DNA of 64,000 bases from Neopestalotiopsis rosae (taxonomy: Eukaryota > Ascomycota > Sordariomycetes > Amphisphaeriales > Sporocadaceae): assembly GCA_023078685.1 (NCBI GenBank), contig JALGAS010000006.1, forward strand, positions 4,340,001 through 4,404,000, in the 5' to 3' direction. Below, piece by piece: positions 39,301 to 51,685 of the stretch. How positions within the stretch are numbered: position 1 is the first letter of the stretch; each line of letters begins with the position of its first letter. Under the pieces are notes generated by a model. It was given only the letters and a program-made list of their open reading frames with translations. It had not been told where the DNA came from and did no database searches. The position numbers and the translations under genes are program-made.

Positions 39301-40134
39301 TGGCCCGTCATGACCAATGTCTGCTTTGGTCTTCCGCAGATTCTGTCGTCTTTCCTAATGATCATCATCTGGTATGTTCCCCATCTTCGCCCCCGCTCTA
39401 GTGAATGGCCACTGACATATCAAACAGCTGCTTCACCGACTGCGCCGCCGCCACTGCCCTGTCGTACGAAAAGCCCGAAGCCGACGTCCTCCTCCGCAAG
39501 CCCCGCGACGTGAAAAAGGACCGTCTGGTCGACTGGCAGCTCATCCTCCACGCGTACGGCGTCCTCGGCGTCCTGGAGACGGTCGCGTCGTTTGCCATGG
39601 CCTACTGGTATCTCGAGCGCAACGGCATTCCCTTTGGCTCCCTCTGGTTCGGCTTCGGCGCCGTGCCGGAGGGTATCGACTCGGATTACTACACCCAAAA
39701 GCTCAATGAAGCGTCTTCGGTTTACTTTATCAATTTGGTTGTCATGTAAGTCGAAAACACTTTTTTTTTCGTCCCTTCACTTTGACTTCATCCTCTTGTC
39801 CACCAGCATACTGACCAGAGCGTTTGTAAACAGGCAATGGTTCAACCTGATGGCCATCCGCACCCGCCGCTGGAGCATCTTCCAGCACCCACCGGCCTTT
39901 AACAAGCTGACGCAGAACCTCTGGCTGTTCCCTGCCATCATCTTTGCGCTGCTCATGGCCATCTTTTGGCTCTACGTCCCCGTCTTCCAGGCCGTGCTCG
40001 GCACCACCGAGGTGCCCGTCGAGCACTACTTTTTGCCCTTTGCCTTTGGCATGTTTATCTTGTTGTTTGATGAGGGTCGCAAGTACATGGTGCGCAAGTA
40101 TCCTCACGGAACTGTGGCCAAGTTTGCTTGGTAG
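36349..40134 (+). CDS. type IIC-like P-type ATPase (Na+/K+-ATPase alpha-like cation pump)
   Basis: Nine exons: join(36349..36533, 36604..36677, 36746..37017, 37072..37854, 37908..38323, 38384..38732, 38788..39371, 39428..39745, 39834..40134), 1,093 residues. All eight introns have GT...AG ends and keep the frame. Motifs in order: TGES at 267-270 (actuator), IPEGLP in M4, the phosphorylated Asp in [10 protein letters not shown] (D431), KGAPD in the nucleotide domain, and GDGVNDAP (hinge, near 795). Ten membrane segments fit the class. The sequence around M4 and the P-site ([17 protein letters not shown]) is most like animal Na,K/H,K-ATPase alpha subunits, a class with scattered fungal members. 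No beta-subunit gene is nearby. It should move Na+ or K+ at the plasma membrane at the cost of ATP; direction and ion are not shown by the sequence. Confidence 0.92.
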
Positions 40135-40790
40135 AATGCGGTTTTCCTTTTCCTTTTTCCAAGCGAAGCGATCATTCTTTGTCTAGAGGTGCCGTGGAGT
40201 CTTGGGTATGTTTTCTTTTGCTGTCGCCCTTGTATGGCTTTTCGATCTAGAGGTCTTGTGTAGAGCCTGCTTGTAACAGATATATACTTGAATGCATATA
40301 AATTCAGATCAAATGTTTTTGTATGGTATTTGTCGACGTGCAACGAGTAACGACGGTTTGAGGTGAAGTAGACCCTCAATGTAACAAGTCGTTCGAAGCA
40401 TTATACAACTAGACAAAGCAATTGTCTGTCCACTGAACATAGACTCCGTCTCTGCAAACCTGTCTCCTGACCCAACGCACCTTCTTTTCAATCCAGCCAA
40501 TCTGTTTCGTGAAGCTCTGATTAGAGTTGCACACCAACTCGTTCTTTTGTGCGGAGCATCCAATGAGACTGGCCGTCATTAATAGATCTGCCAATAACCT
40601 GCTCGAACAAGAGCCCCTAAGCGGTTGTCTGATATCATATTGAGGGGTGACCCCAACTCCCGTACAACCTTAATCTCCTCTCGCGGGCAGCACTTATAAG
40701 AACTTATTCCACCAGCACAGCTTTGAATTACTAACAATTCTTTCGATACACGAATATCCTGTAACAAGATCGAAAACAGTACCATCCAAA
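40135..40790. other. spacer after the ATPase
   Basis: No gene seen; contains the ATPase 3' end and the promoter of the next small gene. Confidence 0.5.
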
Positions 40791-41080
40791 ATGTCAAAGC
40801 AATACCTAGCAGCCAAGGAAAAGTACGATGCCGTGGTATCCAATCCCGGCCGGCGAGACTCTACCAGTATGTTGATAACCACACGAACCTACAATTGGAG
40901 ATGACTCGAGCTGTACTAAAATTGAGTAACAAAGGCTACAAGAACCGCACCATTGTCGGTCGTGCCCCGTCCTCCGGATCTACCGGCATGATCGGCCACG
41001 TCGATCACGCGCCGAGTCGACGGATGAGCAATAGCTTTGGGGACAGAGTCAAGGACTGGATGAATAGACCGGCATTCTAA
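40791..41080 (+). CDS. small basic protein, 73 residues, unrecognised
   Basis: The model is join(40791..40866, 40935..41080). The 68-nt intron has GTATGT and AAAG ends and joins ...RRDSTS to YKNRTIVG. The product is basic, Ser/Gly-rich and polar (GRAPSSGSTGMIGH), without signal peptide or membrane segment. The first half looks helical (KQYLAAKEKYDAVV). The start context (CCAAAATG) is good. The intact splice and amino-acid composition favour a real gene, but no family was recognised. Confidence 0.6.
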
Positions 41081-41498
41081 GAAATACTTCTCCCGTCGAC
41101 AGTGTGGGAAAGAAGGGCTCGTTAGAGATATCTGATCCCAGATTCAAAGGGCAAAGAGTCGTGGGATACACTCAACCACATTGAGATGGACACTGATGTC
41201 CGAGATCTTATCGACGGAGCCAAGTTCAGAGATTGTAGCGTCGCAGAAATTGATAACCTGGCAATACAAACAAGAAAGTTCAGAATAATGTACATTGCAG
41301 TACGAGATTGTGTATTATTGATACGTGGATGTCCTGAATACTGAAGTTTGGATAATCTATATACAAATGACAAAGAAGATACACCATTTACCTCATCATG
41401 TTTTACAAGGTCGGCAACACGTATAGTGTACAACTCTCAAAATACATAATAATGTGCATCACTGCCGGTATTGCCCTGATCACCTATATACCAACCCC
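41081..41498. other. spacer between convergent small genes
   Basis: 418 bp with no gene seen. Contains the 3' ends of both neighbours. Confidence 0.5.
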
Positions 41499-42770
41499 TC
41501 AAAAGAAAGCAGCCCCAAGAAGCTCAGCCTGCTTCTCCCGCTCCCGGCACGTAAGACACTTGTCCCCGACGAGATCGCAAAAGCACGTCTGCACGGCACA
41601 CTCGAACCGGGACGCGGGCACCTGACACCGGACCAAGATGGGCGGCGCCGAGCGCGCGTGTCTGCGGATCTCCAGGTCCTCCTGCGTCGGTACGCCGGCC
41701 TCGAGGTAGCAGCCGCCCGACTGACAGGTCTGGCAGCCGGTGCGGGGACGGCCGTCGCCGCCACCCTCGCAGCTTTGGTGCTCGTTGCACCGGCCCGTAA
41801 ACACCTTGCCGACTACCGGCGGCGGGGGGCAGGGGATGCTCACTAGGCTGTGGCGGCGCGCCGTCTTGACCTGCGTGGTGAAGCCGCTCGGGGACTGGAG
41901 GGAGCGCAGGCCGCTTTGGTAGAACTTTCTACCTTTGCGGTGATGCCGACCTTGCTGTTCTTGCGAGGAGGGTAGGTTTAATTTGGGCACGGTGCGGTGA
42001 ATGACGACGGATTCGAACTCGTCGAGCTCAATGTCGAATTCCGTCGTCACCACGTCGACATCGTCGTGGTAGAGGCTCAGCATAGTCAGTGCCCTCGATG
42101 CGTCCGTCACGTCCATGGAAAGGCTGCTGTGCCGAGTAGTGGGATTGCTTACTTGGTCATGTTGCGTGCTGCACTGTATTTGACCAGTAGGGGACATATA
42201 CTCGAGCTCGTACACCTCGTCATCCACTTCGTGGGCTTCGTGGTCCGACTTATCCTCACCTTCATCGTCGCTGAGGGAAAAGGTGCTCAAGACCTTTGGA
42301 GCCGTCCTCGACACCAAGACTCGAGCAGAGAGACCGTTCTCACCTGAGAAACGGGCTCTTGGGCCACTGGCTTTCCTGGTTGTGCTCTTCCGTCTTGGTC
42401 TCATCGGGCTCTGTTGATCAAGAGGTGAACACTCGCCATCTACCTTGCCATACACAGCACTCAGGGGTATATACGTTGCCTTGATTCTCTGCTCTGCCAG
42501 TCCCCTGTCTTTCTTGTAGTCCAGATACCTTTCAACGTACTTTTTGTCATAGCGGGAAGGCCGCTTCGGCAGGCCAAAGTGCGCCGCGCATTTGGCGCAA
42601 AAGCCGAACCTCTTCTTGTGCAGGGCCCGGACCGGCGAGTCGCAGTGCGGCACCAAGACGCCCAGGCATGGAAACTCGTGCTTCCAGGCGTCGCGCCAGC
42701 ATTTCTCGAGCCGAGCCTCTTGGTGCAGGCAGGAGTAGGTGATTCTCTTCTTGACGCACTGACAGCCCAT
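41499..42770 (-). CDS. Cys-rich hypothetical protein, fungal-specific
   Basis: Single exon of 423 residues from the ATG at 42770 (an upstream in-frame Met lies in 5' leader-like sequence). The N-terminal 65 residues carry a regular Cys pattern: CQC at 3-5, C14, C24, C35, C43, C58 and C61, interspersed with His, which could bind zinc. The middle (about 100-290) is polar and acidic (DDEGEDKSDHEAHEVDDEV). The C-terminal 100 residues are again Cys-rich (CNEHQSC, CQTCQSGGC, CFCDLVGDKCLTC). There is no signal peptide. I do not recognise the family; two zinc-binding ends linked by a disordered middle would suit a nuclear or scaffold protein. Confidence 0.7.
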   Translation of the reverse strand: MGCQCVKKRITYSCLHQEARLEKCWRDAWKHEFPCLGVLVPHCDSPVRALHKKRFGFCAKCAAHFGLPKRPSRYDKKYVERYLDYKKDRGLAEQRIKATYIPLSAVYGKVDGECSPLDQQSPMRPRRKSTTRKASGPRARFSGENGLSARVLVSRTAPKVLSTFSLSDDEGEDKSDHEAHEVDDEVYELEYMSPTGQIQCSTQHDQVSNPTTRHSSLSMDVTDASRALTMLSLYHDDVDVVTTEFDIELDEFESVVIHRTVPKLNLPSSQEQQGRHHRKGRKFYQSGLRSLQSPSGFTTQVKTARRHSLVSIPCPPPPVVGKVFTGRCNEHQSCEGGGDGRPRTGCQTCQSGGCYLEAGVPTQEDLEIRRHARSAPPILVRCQVPASRFECAVQTCFCDLVGDKCLTCREREKQAELLGAAFF

Positions 42771-43790
42771 CTTGCTAGCTGTGTATATATAAAAATGAAA
42801 AAGTATACTCGACGACAAGAAGGGACAAGAGACGGAGGAAGGGGGAAATAGGTAAAAGAAGTCAAAGCAAAAGCCGAACCTGTCGGCTTAAATATACACA
42901 GTGATAGGATGTCAGAATTTTTGACAAGACGCGAGACAGGGGGTATTTATATGCTCTGAGAACAGAATCTTTGTTTTCTGGGATATAGATGTCAGTATAA
43001 TAAAGCACTTGTTTTCAGTATTGTCTAAGACAAGGAAATAGACCCTTGTCCGGATAGTGAGAACCTGCCAGTGCACAAAGGACATGTCAATTATCTTTGT
43101 ACTCTGTTCATTGAGACATTATCAATGTCCAATTCGACGAACTTGTGAGAGATTAGAAGCGAAATGTAGGTCGTCGAAATTTCAAAGTACAAAAGAATAT
43201 AGACCAATCTGGGATCTGTGTCAAATGTCTGTCAAGTTTCCACCCTCACGGTAGCTGATCTACTTCACGAGTTTCGAATAGAAAATGGAATCAATCTTGG
43301 CCGCTTATTATACTATTGCTAGACACTACGAAAGATGACTATCTTATCATAATATCACAGGGTCAAGACGAATTATGTATGTTGTTTTTTAATCCAGGTT
43401 CTTATTTATAGATATGGGTTTGCTGTGCAACAACGCCTCTGAGACAAGCTGGATGATTTGGCGCGGCAAAGTCTATAAGAATAATTTCATAGAAATGATC
43501 AATTCTCAAATGAATTAATCTGAAAGAAGTTCAGAATACTCATACGCTTACTCATAATCTTATTCCCCGGTTGACTCATTCGCCTATTTTGTTGCCCGTA
43601 TGGCTGTAAGCGGGTACAAGAGCGGGTCTTATCAGCGGGCGATAAAGAGAGCTGCCCCTCCATCGGTTCGCTCAGTAATTACGGCTTCAGTGACCTCATT
43701 GCGCCCATCACTTTCGCGCACACGTTTCTTTGCCTTTTATTTCTCCCTTGATCAACCACACAACGACGGCAACCTCGCAATCCTGCCGCC
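42771..43790. promoter_or_regulatory. 1.02-kb divergent spacer before the Vms1 gene
   Basis: No gene seen. AT-rich between 43260 and 43560. It contains promoters of the Cys-rich gene (-) and the Vms1 homologue (+). Confidence 0.5.
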
Positions 43791-45820
43791 ATGGACAAGG
43801 ACAAGAAGCCCGGGGATGATCTCCTTAAGCGGCCCCTCTATGGTTTGTCTGCGCCCGTCTCTAATCTTTGCTTACACCCCCCGCTAACCGCGAATGCGCC
43901 CAAACAGTGTATGACCTGCCGCCCGAAGTCCTGACCACCCTGACCTTTGCCTCGTCAACCTCTGAAGTCGCGGCTCCCGAGGCGGTATCATCTCCGACAG
44001 AGGACGCATCATCGCGCTCCTCTTCGCCCGCTCCGTCCGATAATCAATCCGTGGGCTCCCAGACCTGCTCGCTCTGCGCCCTCACCTTTGACAACGTGCT
44101 CGACCAGCGCGGCCACCAAAAGTCGGACTTACATCATTATAACCTAAAACAAAAGCTACGCGGGCGACCTCCTGTGTCCGAGACCGAGTTTGAAAAGCTC
44201 ATCGGAGACCTCGATGAGAGTTTGTCGGGATCGGACTCGTCAGAGTCAGAGGACGATGACGACAAGAAGGAGAGCACCCTGACAGCGCTATTGAAGAAGC
44301 AAGCCACCTTGGCAGAGAGGAATAGCAATGGTGACGCCGGGGACGATGATGAGGAGTCACCAAGGAGGCAGAGGGGAAGCGGAAAGCCACCCCTGCTGTG
44401 GTTCAGTTCGCCCGTACTGCCAATCAACACATACTTTGGAATCTATCGCGCGATATTCAAGCCCGACGAGTCAAACAAGGAAACGGAGCTGGTAGAAGTT
44501 ATTAGAAAGAAACAGCTCGAGCCGATGCCTGCACCCAAGCCAAATGCTGACGGCGGTATTGCACCTGCTGCCTACAAGGGACCACACATATTTCTATGCA
44601 TGATTGGAGGCGGTCACTTTGCAGCCATGGTCGTTTCGCTTGCACCCAGACAAACCAAGCATGGCGCAGCTTCAGGGCCTCTGAATAGGGAAGCGACAGT
44701 ACTAGCACACAAGACCTTTCACCGGTACACCACGAGGAGGAAACAAGGTGGTTCTCAATCGGCAAACGACAATGCAAAAGGAAATGCGCACTCGGCCGGT
44801 TCGAGTATTCGTCGATACAATGAGCAGGCTCTCGTGGATGAAGTTCGGCAACTGCTCCAGGACTGGAAGGGGTTGCTCGACACTTCCGGGCTGCTCTTTA
44901 TCCGGGCTACAGGCTCGACAAACAGGAGAACCCTATTTGGACCATACGAGGGACAGGTGCTGCGCGCAAATGACCCAAGGATACGAGGATTCCCATTCAG
45001 TACTAAAAGAGCGACGCAGAATGAGCTCATGCGTTCATTCATTGAGCTCACACGCTTAAAGGTTCGCGAAGTCGATCCGGCTCAAGAAAAGGCCCAGACT
45101 GAGGCCCCGGCAAAGCCATCTACGCCGAAGCCAGCCAAACCGGCTGCACCAAAGTTGACAGAGGAGGAGGAAACGGCACTACTTCATACATCACAGCTAC
45201 AGGCATTTGTGCGAAGGTCAAAACTACCAGCGCTCTTGTCCTACCTCAAGAATAACGACGTTGGAGCAGACTTTTTGTTTCAGCCTGCAGATTCACAACA
45301 GAATTACCACGCCCCGACCTGTCTTCACTTATCGGCGAGCCAGAACTCGGCGCCTCTGGTGCTGGGCTTGCTCACAAAAGCAGCCGCAGATCCCACAATC
45401 AAGAACCGAGAAGGCAAAACCGCCTTTGAACTTGCGGGAGACCGGGCGACGAGGGATGCCTTTAGGGTCGCACGCGACGAACTGGGCGAGGACAAGTGGG
45501 ATTGGGAGGGTGCCAATGTAGCATCAGCCATGAAGCGTGCCGATGCCGAAAAGCGCGACGAGCGGGAGCGACAGGAGGAAGAGAAGAAGGAGGCGGAGCG
45601 CAGGAAAGCTGAAGAGGCGCGTCTCAAGACCGAAGGACCCAAGATCCCGTCCAAGACGCCTCGCAAAGGGGCGCTGGGCAGCAGCCTCCCCAAGACGGCT
45701 CAGGAGAAGCGCGAGGAAGAGGCCAGAGGGCTGACGCCGGAGCAGAGGATGCGATTGGATCGAGAGCGGAGGGCTCGGGCGGCGGAAGAGCGATTGAAGC
45801 GGATGCAGGCTGGTAGCTGA
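43791..45820 (+). CDS. vms1: Vms1/ANKZF1 homologue, peptidyl-tRNA release factor of ribosome quality control
   Basis: The model is join(43791..43842, 43908..45820), 654 residues; the 65-nt intron (GTTTGT...CAG) joins RPLYV to YDLPPEVL. Domains in order: C2H2 zinc finger (C71, C74, H87, H93/94); acidic linker; VLRF1/release-factor-like domain at about 200-380 with the catalytic GSQ motif and Q301; a C-terminal ankyrin pair (near 500-550); a charged coiled coil; and an Arg/Ala-rich C-terminal VCP-interacting motif (ERRARAAEERLKRM). Vms1 cleaves or releases nascent chains from tRNA on stalled 60S subunits and recruits Cdc48. All catalytic features are present. Confidence 0.95.
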
Positions 45821-48800
45821 TACATTTTGATCTAGACCTGAAGAGAAGAGATAGAGAAGATTTCTGCTGTAACTGTGATGTAACTTGGACAAAGGTAACC
45901 CCATCGGATGTGACTGTATTATCGACGATGCGTACATCGGATGTCTCGGGGAGTATTCGCACTCGTATTATTTGCATATTCCTCTTTTCTAACAAGTGTA
46001 CGATATTGCAGAAGGATTCTGGGACCAGAGCAAGACATGCATATCATTACTGAAAAGTCCAATAATCACTAAATTACAGGACTCAATTATAGCAGTAAGC
46101 ACATGGCGTTCTCTCCAACGGCCTGTCGAAATGTTGTGCAACGCCTGCTGAAGACGGGATCTGACGGCACGGTCGAAGGCTGAGAATACTACGCGCATCA
46201 GGTCAATGTCAAATCAATATCACACGAGAAGCCTCCTTCATTCCCTTGCCAGGGGAGATATTCAAAAGGCGGGCGAAGCAGGTTTCATAGATATCACAGG
46301 GGACAATACTATGTACTGCTTCATTGCCGAATGCATTCATTGCCAAGGCCACAAGAGGTAGAAGTGGAAAAGGGCCATTTTTTCGGCGTAGCCACGGAAC
46401 GGCGGAACCAAAAGCTGAGAATTCGATGCCGTTCCCGACAACCGAGTTTCTCTCTTCAAAGGTCCTTTTCTTTGGCTGGCTGAACTGGAATGGACTGGAC
46501 TGGAATGGTGAAGTTTTTTTTTCCTGTTCCTGCAGAAGCGCGCACGAGCACCTGAAACTCAGGATCCTTGTCGACGATCGACCTCTATTCCCCCGACGTG
46601 CAGATGGGGGTTGTCCAGGGGGGGTCGTTGAACCTCTTTTTGGGAAAGAAGCCGTCTTCCTGAAATGTTACCACATGTTGCCCGGAATGGGGTTCAGGAA
46701 CATAAAGGCAAACACTTGCGAGTCAAGAGAGCACCATGTACCTAGCTCCGTAGACAGGAGGGCATTCCGAATAAAGGGGACCTGTCACGGATAGAAGAGT
46801 GATTTGCCCATGCGACGCCGAGCTTGGCACCTCGAGATATAGAGATGATGACGTTGGGCCATGTACTGAGGGATTTGCACGTACGTTTGTTTCTTTGGAA
46901 TCTGATTTGACCGTTGAGGCAAAAAATCAGGGACGAACCTTTAACGCATAAGTTCATGCAGAGAGGCTGTAAACGAATGGCATGAGATGTGACTTGATCA
47001 AGAGGAAACAAAGACGTAAAAGCGGCATATGCCTTTTTTATGTATAGTTTGGCAAATATATGGTAATGCTGCTGGCTATATTATATAGTGAAATAGGGGT
47101 TTGCTCAATGTGATATGTCAAATACGAATGTTCTGCTATAATTGCATGAAGTTGATGTGTGGCAGTGCTGGAGCGAATAGACTGCCGTATTCACACGAAA
47201 AAGAATTGCTAGGTGTGATCACTGATGGATGATATTCCCATGGGTCCAAAATGGCACACTGGCAAGCACACTGAGAGCGGACCTCGCCGGGGGCCTCTGT
47301 TTAGTTGATTGACTCCAGGCCAGGCCTCGTGGGAACCCGGCTTGCTAAAAAGTGGACAGTAGACCCAACTAATAGAATCAGACACGACAGTAGCGACAGA
47401 CAGGACAAAACGGGAAACCATAGATTTCGACCTTGCTGAATCGATCAAGGAAATCAATCGCCGGTTGACCAGAGCGTCGGTTAGCATATTAATTGAATAA
47501 GTGGAAACTGGGAGGCTGATGACTACTACTACCGCTGCTGTGTGCACGGTATTCCGTAGATAGAGATGGGTAGATCTAGGCTCGTGAAAGCAATGATCAT
47601 GTGTTTGTGACCCATAGCCATCTGGGTTTGCTCGGATCATACCGGTAGTATCATTGCTAGATGTTGTGATTTGCTGTGGTTATTGCCCTGGTTTCTATTG
47701 TTGCTTGTTTAATTCACTTGCAAAACCAATTGACTACAAAGCCAGTAGTGACAAGTGACAACAATCATGTGAAAGACTCCTGCCACAGCAGTATTGGTAA
47801 AAGATTTGATATCATCTGAATCCAAGGTCTGCTGCAATACGAGTCGAATCTCCTCCCTCTCCCCGCAAGAAAGCCGCACGATGAAAAAGCAGGGTGCGCA
47901 AATCGGCACGGATCTGGCATGGCAGCGAGTCCAGTGTCCAGCGTCCAGGTGCCTAGTCAGGAACGGTGAACCGCAGACCTGGTAAAAAAGCGTCGGATCT
48001 AACAGATACTAGAGCATATGGCCTGACGGAGACCCCCTTCTAGCCCACAATCTAAATTGTAGGTTAAAAGTGGAAGAAACTCGCTAGAAAGTCACTAAAT
48101 CTGGTCGATTCACCGTCTTCAGTCTCGTCTCTTGTGCTAATTGCGTTCCTATGACGATATTTTGGCTGCTGCGCGACGGCGCCCGTATAGCTCGCGCGTA
48201 GGAGATTAGCATGGCAATACTTTTTTTTCAGGCGCCATCGCGCAGTGGCGGCTGTCAATTTTTTGGGGGAGGCGTTCTGGGGAGGTCCGTGTCAGGCTCC
48301 GTCTGAAAAGGGATACACGATAGCTTCATGTCTGAGCACAGGAAAGAAAAGAAAAGCGAGAAAAAGAATAATCCGACAGACTGGTCGATCCGTCATCTCG
48401 GGTAGACACAAATGTCTTGCAACGCCCAGACAAATATGGCAGATCGTTGACCTCAGAATAGAATCTTTCGAGTCTTTTTACTGTAGTAGTGCACACGTTG
48501 CGCCGAGCTGCAAGCTAGTGTTCATATTCTCCGGCGGTAGCCTTGTCGATCAGCAGCAAGATGACTTATACGAGCAACTCGGCTCCATCAACAGTCGACC
48601 GAGGAGGTCCAGGTACAAACTCCGAAAGTGAGTAGATTCGGAAGTTAATAGACAATTAAAACTCCGAACAAATGACGACCGAGGCCTCGAGACTCAAGCT
48701 ATAGCAGATCTATCTACAGGTTACTGCTGCCTCTTTTCGGTGGTGCCGCAACTTTTGCTGCCGGGCTGTCGTCTGATGGTTGGAGCGGTTATCCCAGCGC

Positions 48801-51685
48801 TAGAATAGAGCTGCAATTAAGCTTGTCGTTAGGATTAGTGAACCCGTCAAACAACCACACAGACAACAACAACACAACTGTCTGATGTGTGTACATTTCC
48901 TCTGTGTTGTCCCATTCAATGCATCCCCCAGTTCTCCGAAGAAGGCGCAGCAGCCACAGCTGACAGGAGAAAGAAAGAAACTTGAAACGAATCTAAGATG
49001 GTTGTAGATGTGAATGGCTGGCGACTGAAACACGCTGCAAGCGCCAAGGCGACAGGGTTTGGCATATCGAGTACCTACTTGCTGGCGCCCGAGGCAGCCA
49101 AAAGGGGGAGACGCAGCGCAGCGTAGACGGGTGCCGCGGTTGGAGGGTAGGTCGGGTGGTCACTGGTGACATAGGTTGGGCGTTAAAAAAGCAAAAGGCC
49201 AAAGAGCTCGACGCCAGAAACAGCCAATCAACGCCGCAACCGCTGCTATAGCTTTTAAAAATAATCCGAATATTGGCATTATACATTTGCGCCTAGAAAA
49301 TCATCGCGCTTCCGTGTATGCTAATCTTGGACTTGATCAATTGACTGCCTGTTTGCCGCTCGTGAAGCGCCGAAATGACAATTCATCTTACATTTGCACA
49401 TTTGCGAAAATGAATACCACCGTCTTGCCGTCAAAGGCGTATTGACATCAATATGACAATCTCTACAGTGGGTAGATGGTCTTTTCGCACCAAATGACCT
49501 ACTGCTACTATCGGAGGGACGGGACCCCCCTGGCCTCTGTCTGGACCATCGCTATTCCTTCTTTCTTCCTTCTCCTCTTCGGGTCATCGACCGGATCGAC
49601 CCATCGCGGGTCCAATGGTGGAGAAAGTCTGGCACGTCTGGCTCGTCTGCGGCCAGGAACAGTAACACCGATGCTCTGTTGACGGTGAGCCGATGTCTTT
49701 TGGCTCCTTGGCATCCTTCGTCTTTTAGGTCTTAGCGCGCGAGAATCGAGAGCACCCCCTGTTCACAGCACAATCAACCTACCGCTGGCTGGTCTTTTTT
49801 GGCGTTCCCATGAAATCATTCCATCTTGTATTTGCCCATTGTCAAGAGCTATTGACGCCTAGCCTGCTGCCAGACTCTCAGGTAACGGTAGTAACATGAT
49901 GGCCTACACACATCTACCTATCAACGTTCATATCGCAGCGGAAGTCACATCCGCAGGTAATACCAAAAGAAGCAGTAAAGGCTCTACTAAGGGAGGGAGA
50001 AAAAGACGAACCCTCGGAGTCAGAGATCTCCGGCTAGGATCTCGTGGCTGAAGGAAATTTTGAACGGGAGGAGCAAATCCCCAGAAGCCTGAAGCCCACC
50101 TACGTATTGAATCCGATCCAAGATGAGCATCTACCAGTAACGGCTCCCTAGGATGACTGCCAATTGATCGGTCAACCTGAGGAAAAGCAAATTCCTTGAT
50201 CTTTGAGCACTGACTCTCTTCTGACCCCGTTTACTCCCACACAAGGTTAAATGGATCTCTGAGGGGTGGGCATCACCGTACCTGCATTAGCCCAAAAAAA
50301 AAAAATGCGAGCACCACCCATCAGTGGCTATGCGCGTTTCAAGAAGCCCCCAAGAAGGGAAAGGGAGGGTTCGATTGGGGTGGAAGAGGTCTTTGCTTCT
50401 TTCTTCAACGATCAGGCCGCAAGGAGAGAGGCCCGGCAGTTTACAGAATACTTGCACATGAATCGAGTCCTGCAATGTGATGACATGTCAAGGGAACAAA
50501 GGATACGTCGTTGGCGTTTTCTCAGGTCCTGCGATCGGCAATCCTGCCCGTCAAAAGTTTGTACAGTATTCAGGTATGTGTTATTCCTGTCTCATTTCTG
50601 GCAGACAGGAATAGAGCCAACAATAGTAGCAACCAAGCAAGCACCAGTGTAATGGCATGCTTTCCTTTTTTTTTCGTCCTCCGGGAGTCGGTCCCGTGGT
50701 TATTGCAAGTGCACCTAATCAGCTGAGTAAACGGATCTCAGGTGGAAATTCGTTCTGCATCTCGGCCAGGCATGGTCTAATGCAGAGAGGCCAAAGCATT
50801 CCTCTCTCCATTGGTGATGGTCTGCCCATCGAGACCCCTCGCTGGCCCGGGCTTGACTGGCTGTAAAGAGTCGGTTGCCTTTACTGCTGTCCGTCCATCA
50901 GAGGTGGGGATCTGTGCTGCTGTTCAAGTGGTGAGTGGTGAGTGGTGAGTGGTAGGTATTGCTGGCTACTCCTCCTGCTTGACCCTGGTGACTATCCGGG
51001 CATCCCTGATCCATACCATAAACGCCCCCCGGCAGCCGCGCGCTCGACCGGCTCAATATAGCGGGTCCTCGACTGCTTAGGTGCCCCTGGCACGCCTCGT
51101 GGAGCCAGAGGCTTGCCGGATTCAGCCATCTACTCCCTGACCTCGACCTCTTACTGGCAAGCTGCCGTAACGCCGGTTCCCCAAGTCTGTTCGTCCAAGC
51201 CCACTCGAATTGGGATGAAGAGACGAACCGAGGGCACAGAGCCAAGCAGGGGTCCATGGAGGATATGACCAATCCTGGACAAGGCTCAGCTAGCTACCTA
51301 GATGTCTACCGTAGGTACCTAGTGCCTGGTAGTCTTTGTCAATGCAACCTCATGGCTTGCTCATGGGTGATGGGGTAGGCAAAGGTCACTGACCTGACGA
51401 CTAGGTCGACAGCCTCCCACGTTTACGAGAATGCACAGCAGGCAGGAAGTATATATGATCCAGTGAGCCTCCTCCTTCTTGGGTTCTGCTTTTGGTCTTT
51501 CTCTCCAAGCCTTTCGTTTCCTTTGGGTATATCCAGTAAAACTATTTCTTTCTTCGGAATTCAGGGTCATTCGCTTTACCTGTTTCCAAATCAACTCCAA
51601 TTCTCCTTGTTCCAACCGACAATCTTTTTTTCTATCGTCAAATCTACGCTCACTATAGCATACAAACAAACTCCATAATTCCAAA
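45821..51685. promoter_or_regulatory. 5.87-kb gene-free region upstream of the CFEM-like surface protein
   Basis: No open frame here has a domain, a good start and splice logic together. The longest (48245-48631, 50266-50652, 46324-46794; 128-156 codons) start without ATG or run through simple sequence. Contents: G-rich patch near 46607-46626, 12-A run at 50288-50299, GTGGTGA tandem repeat at 50928-50955, and a TACCTA...TAGGTACCTA cluster at 51294-51322. From about 51440 the sequence turns pyrimidine-rich and is probably the 5' leader of the following highly expressed gene. An extended promoter or a noncoding transcript is possible. Confidence 0.45.
50928..50955 (+). repeat. 7-bp tandem repeat GTGGTGA, about four copies
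   Basis: Three exact copies (50928-50948) and one imperfect copy (GTGGTAG). Confidence 0.9.

Noticed and set aside
50266..50652. 128-codon open frame in the 5.9-kb gap
   Set aside because: Runs through an A-run, begins without ATG and shows no domain.
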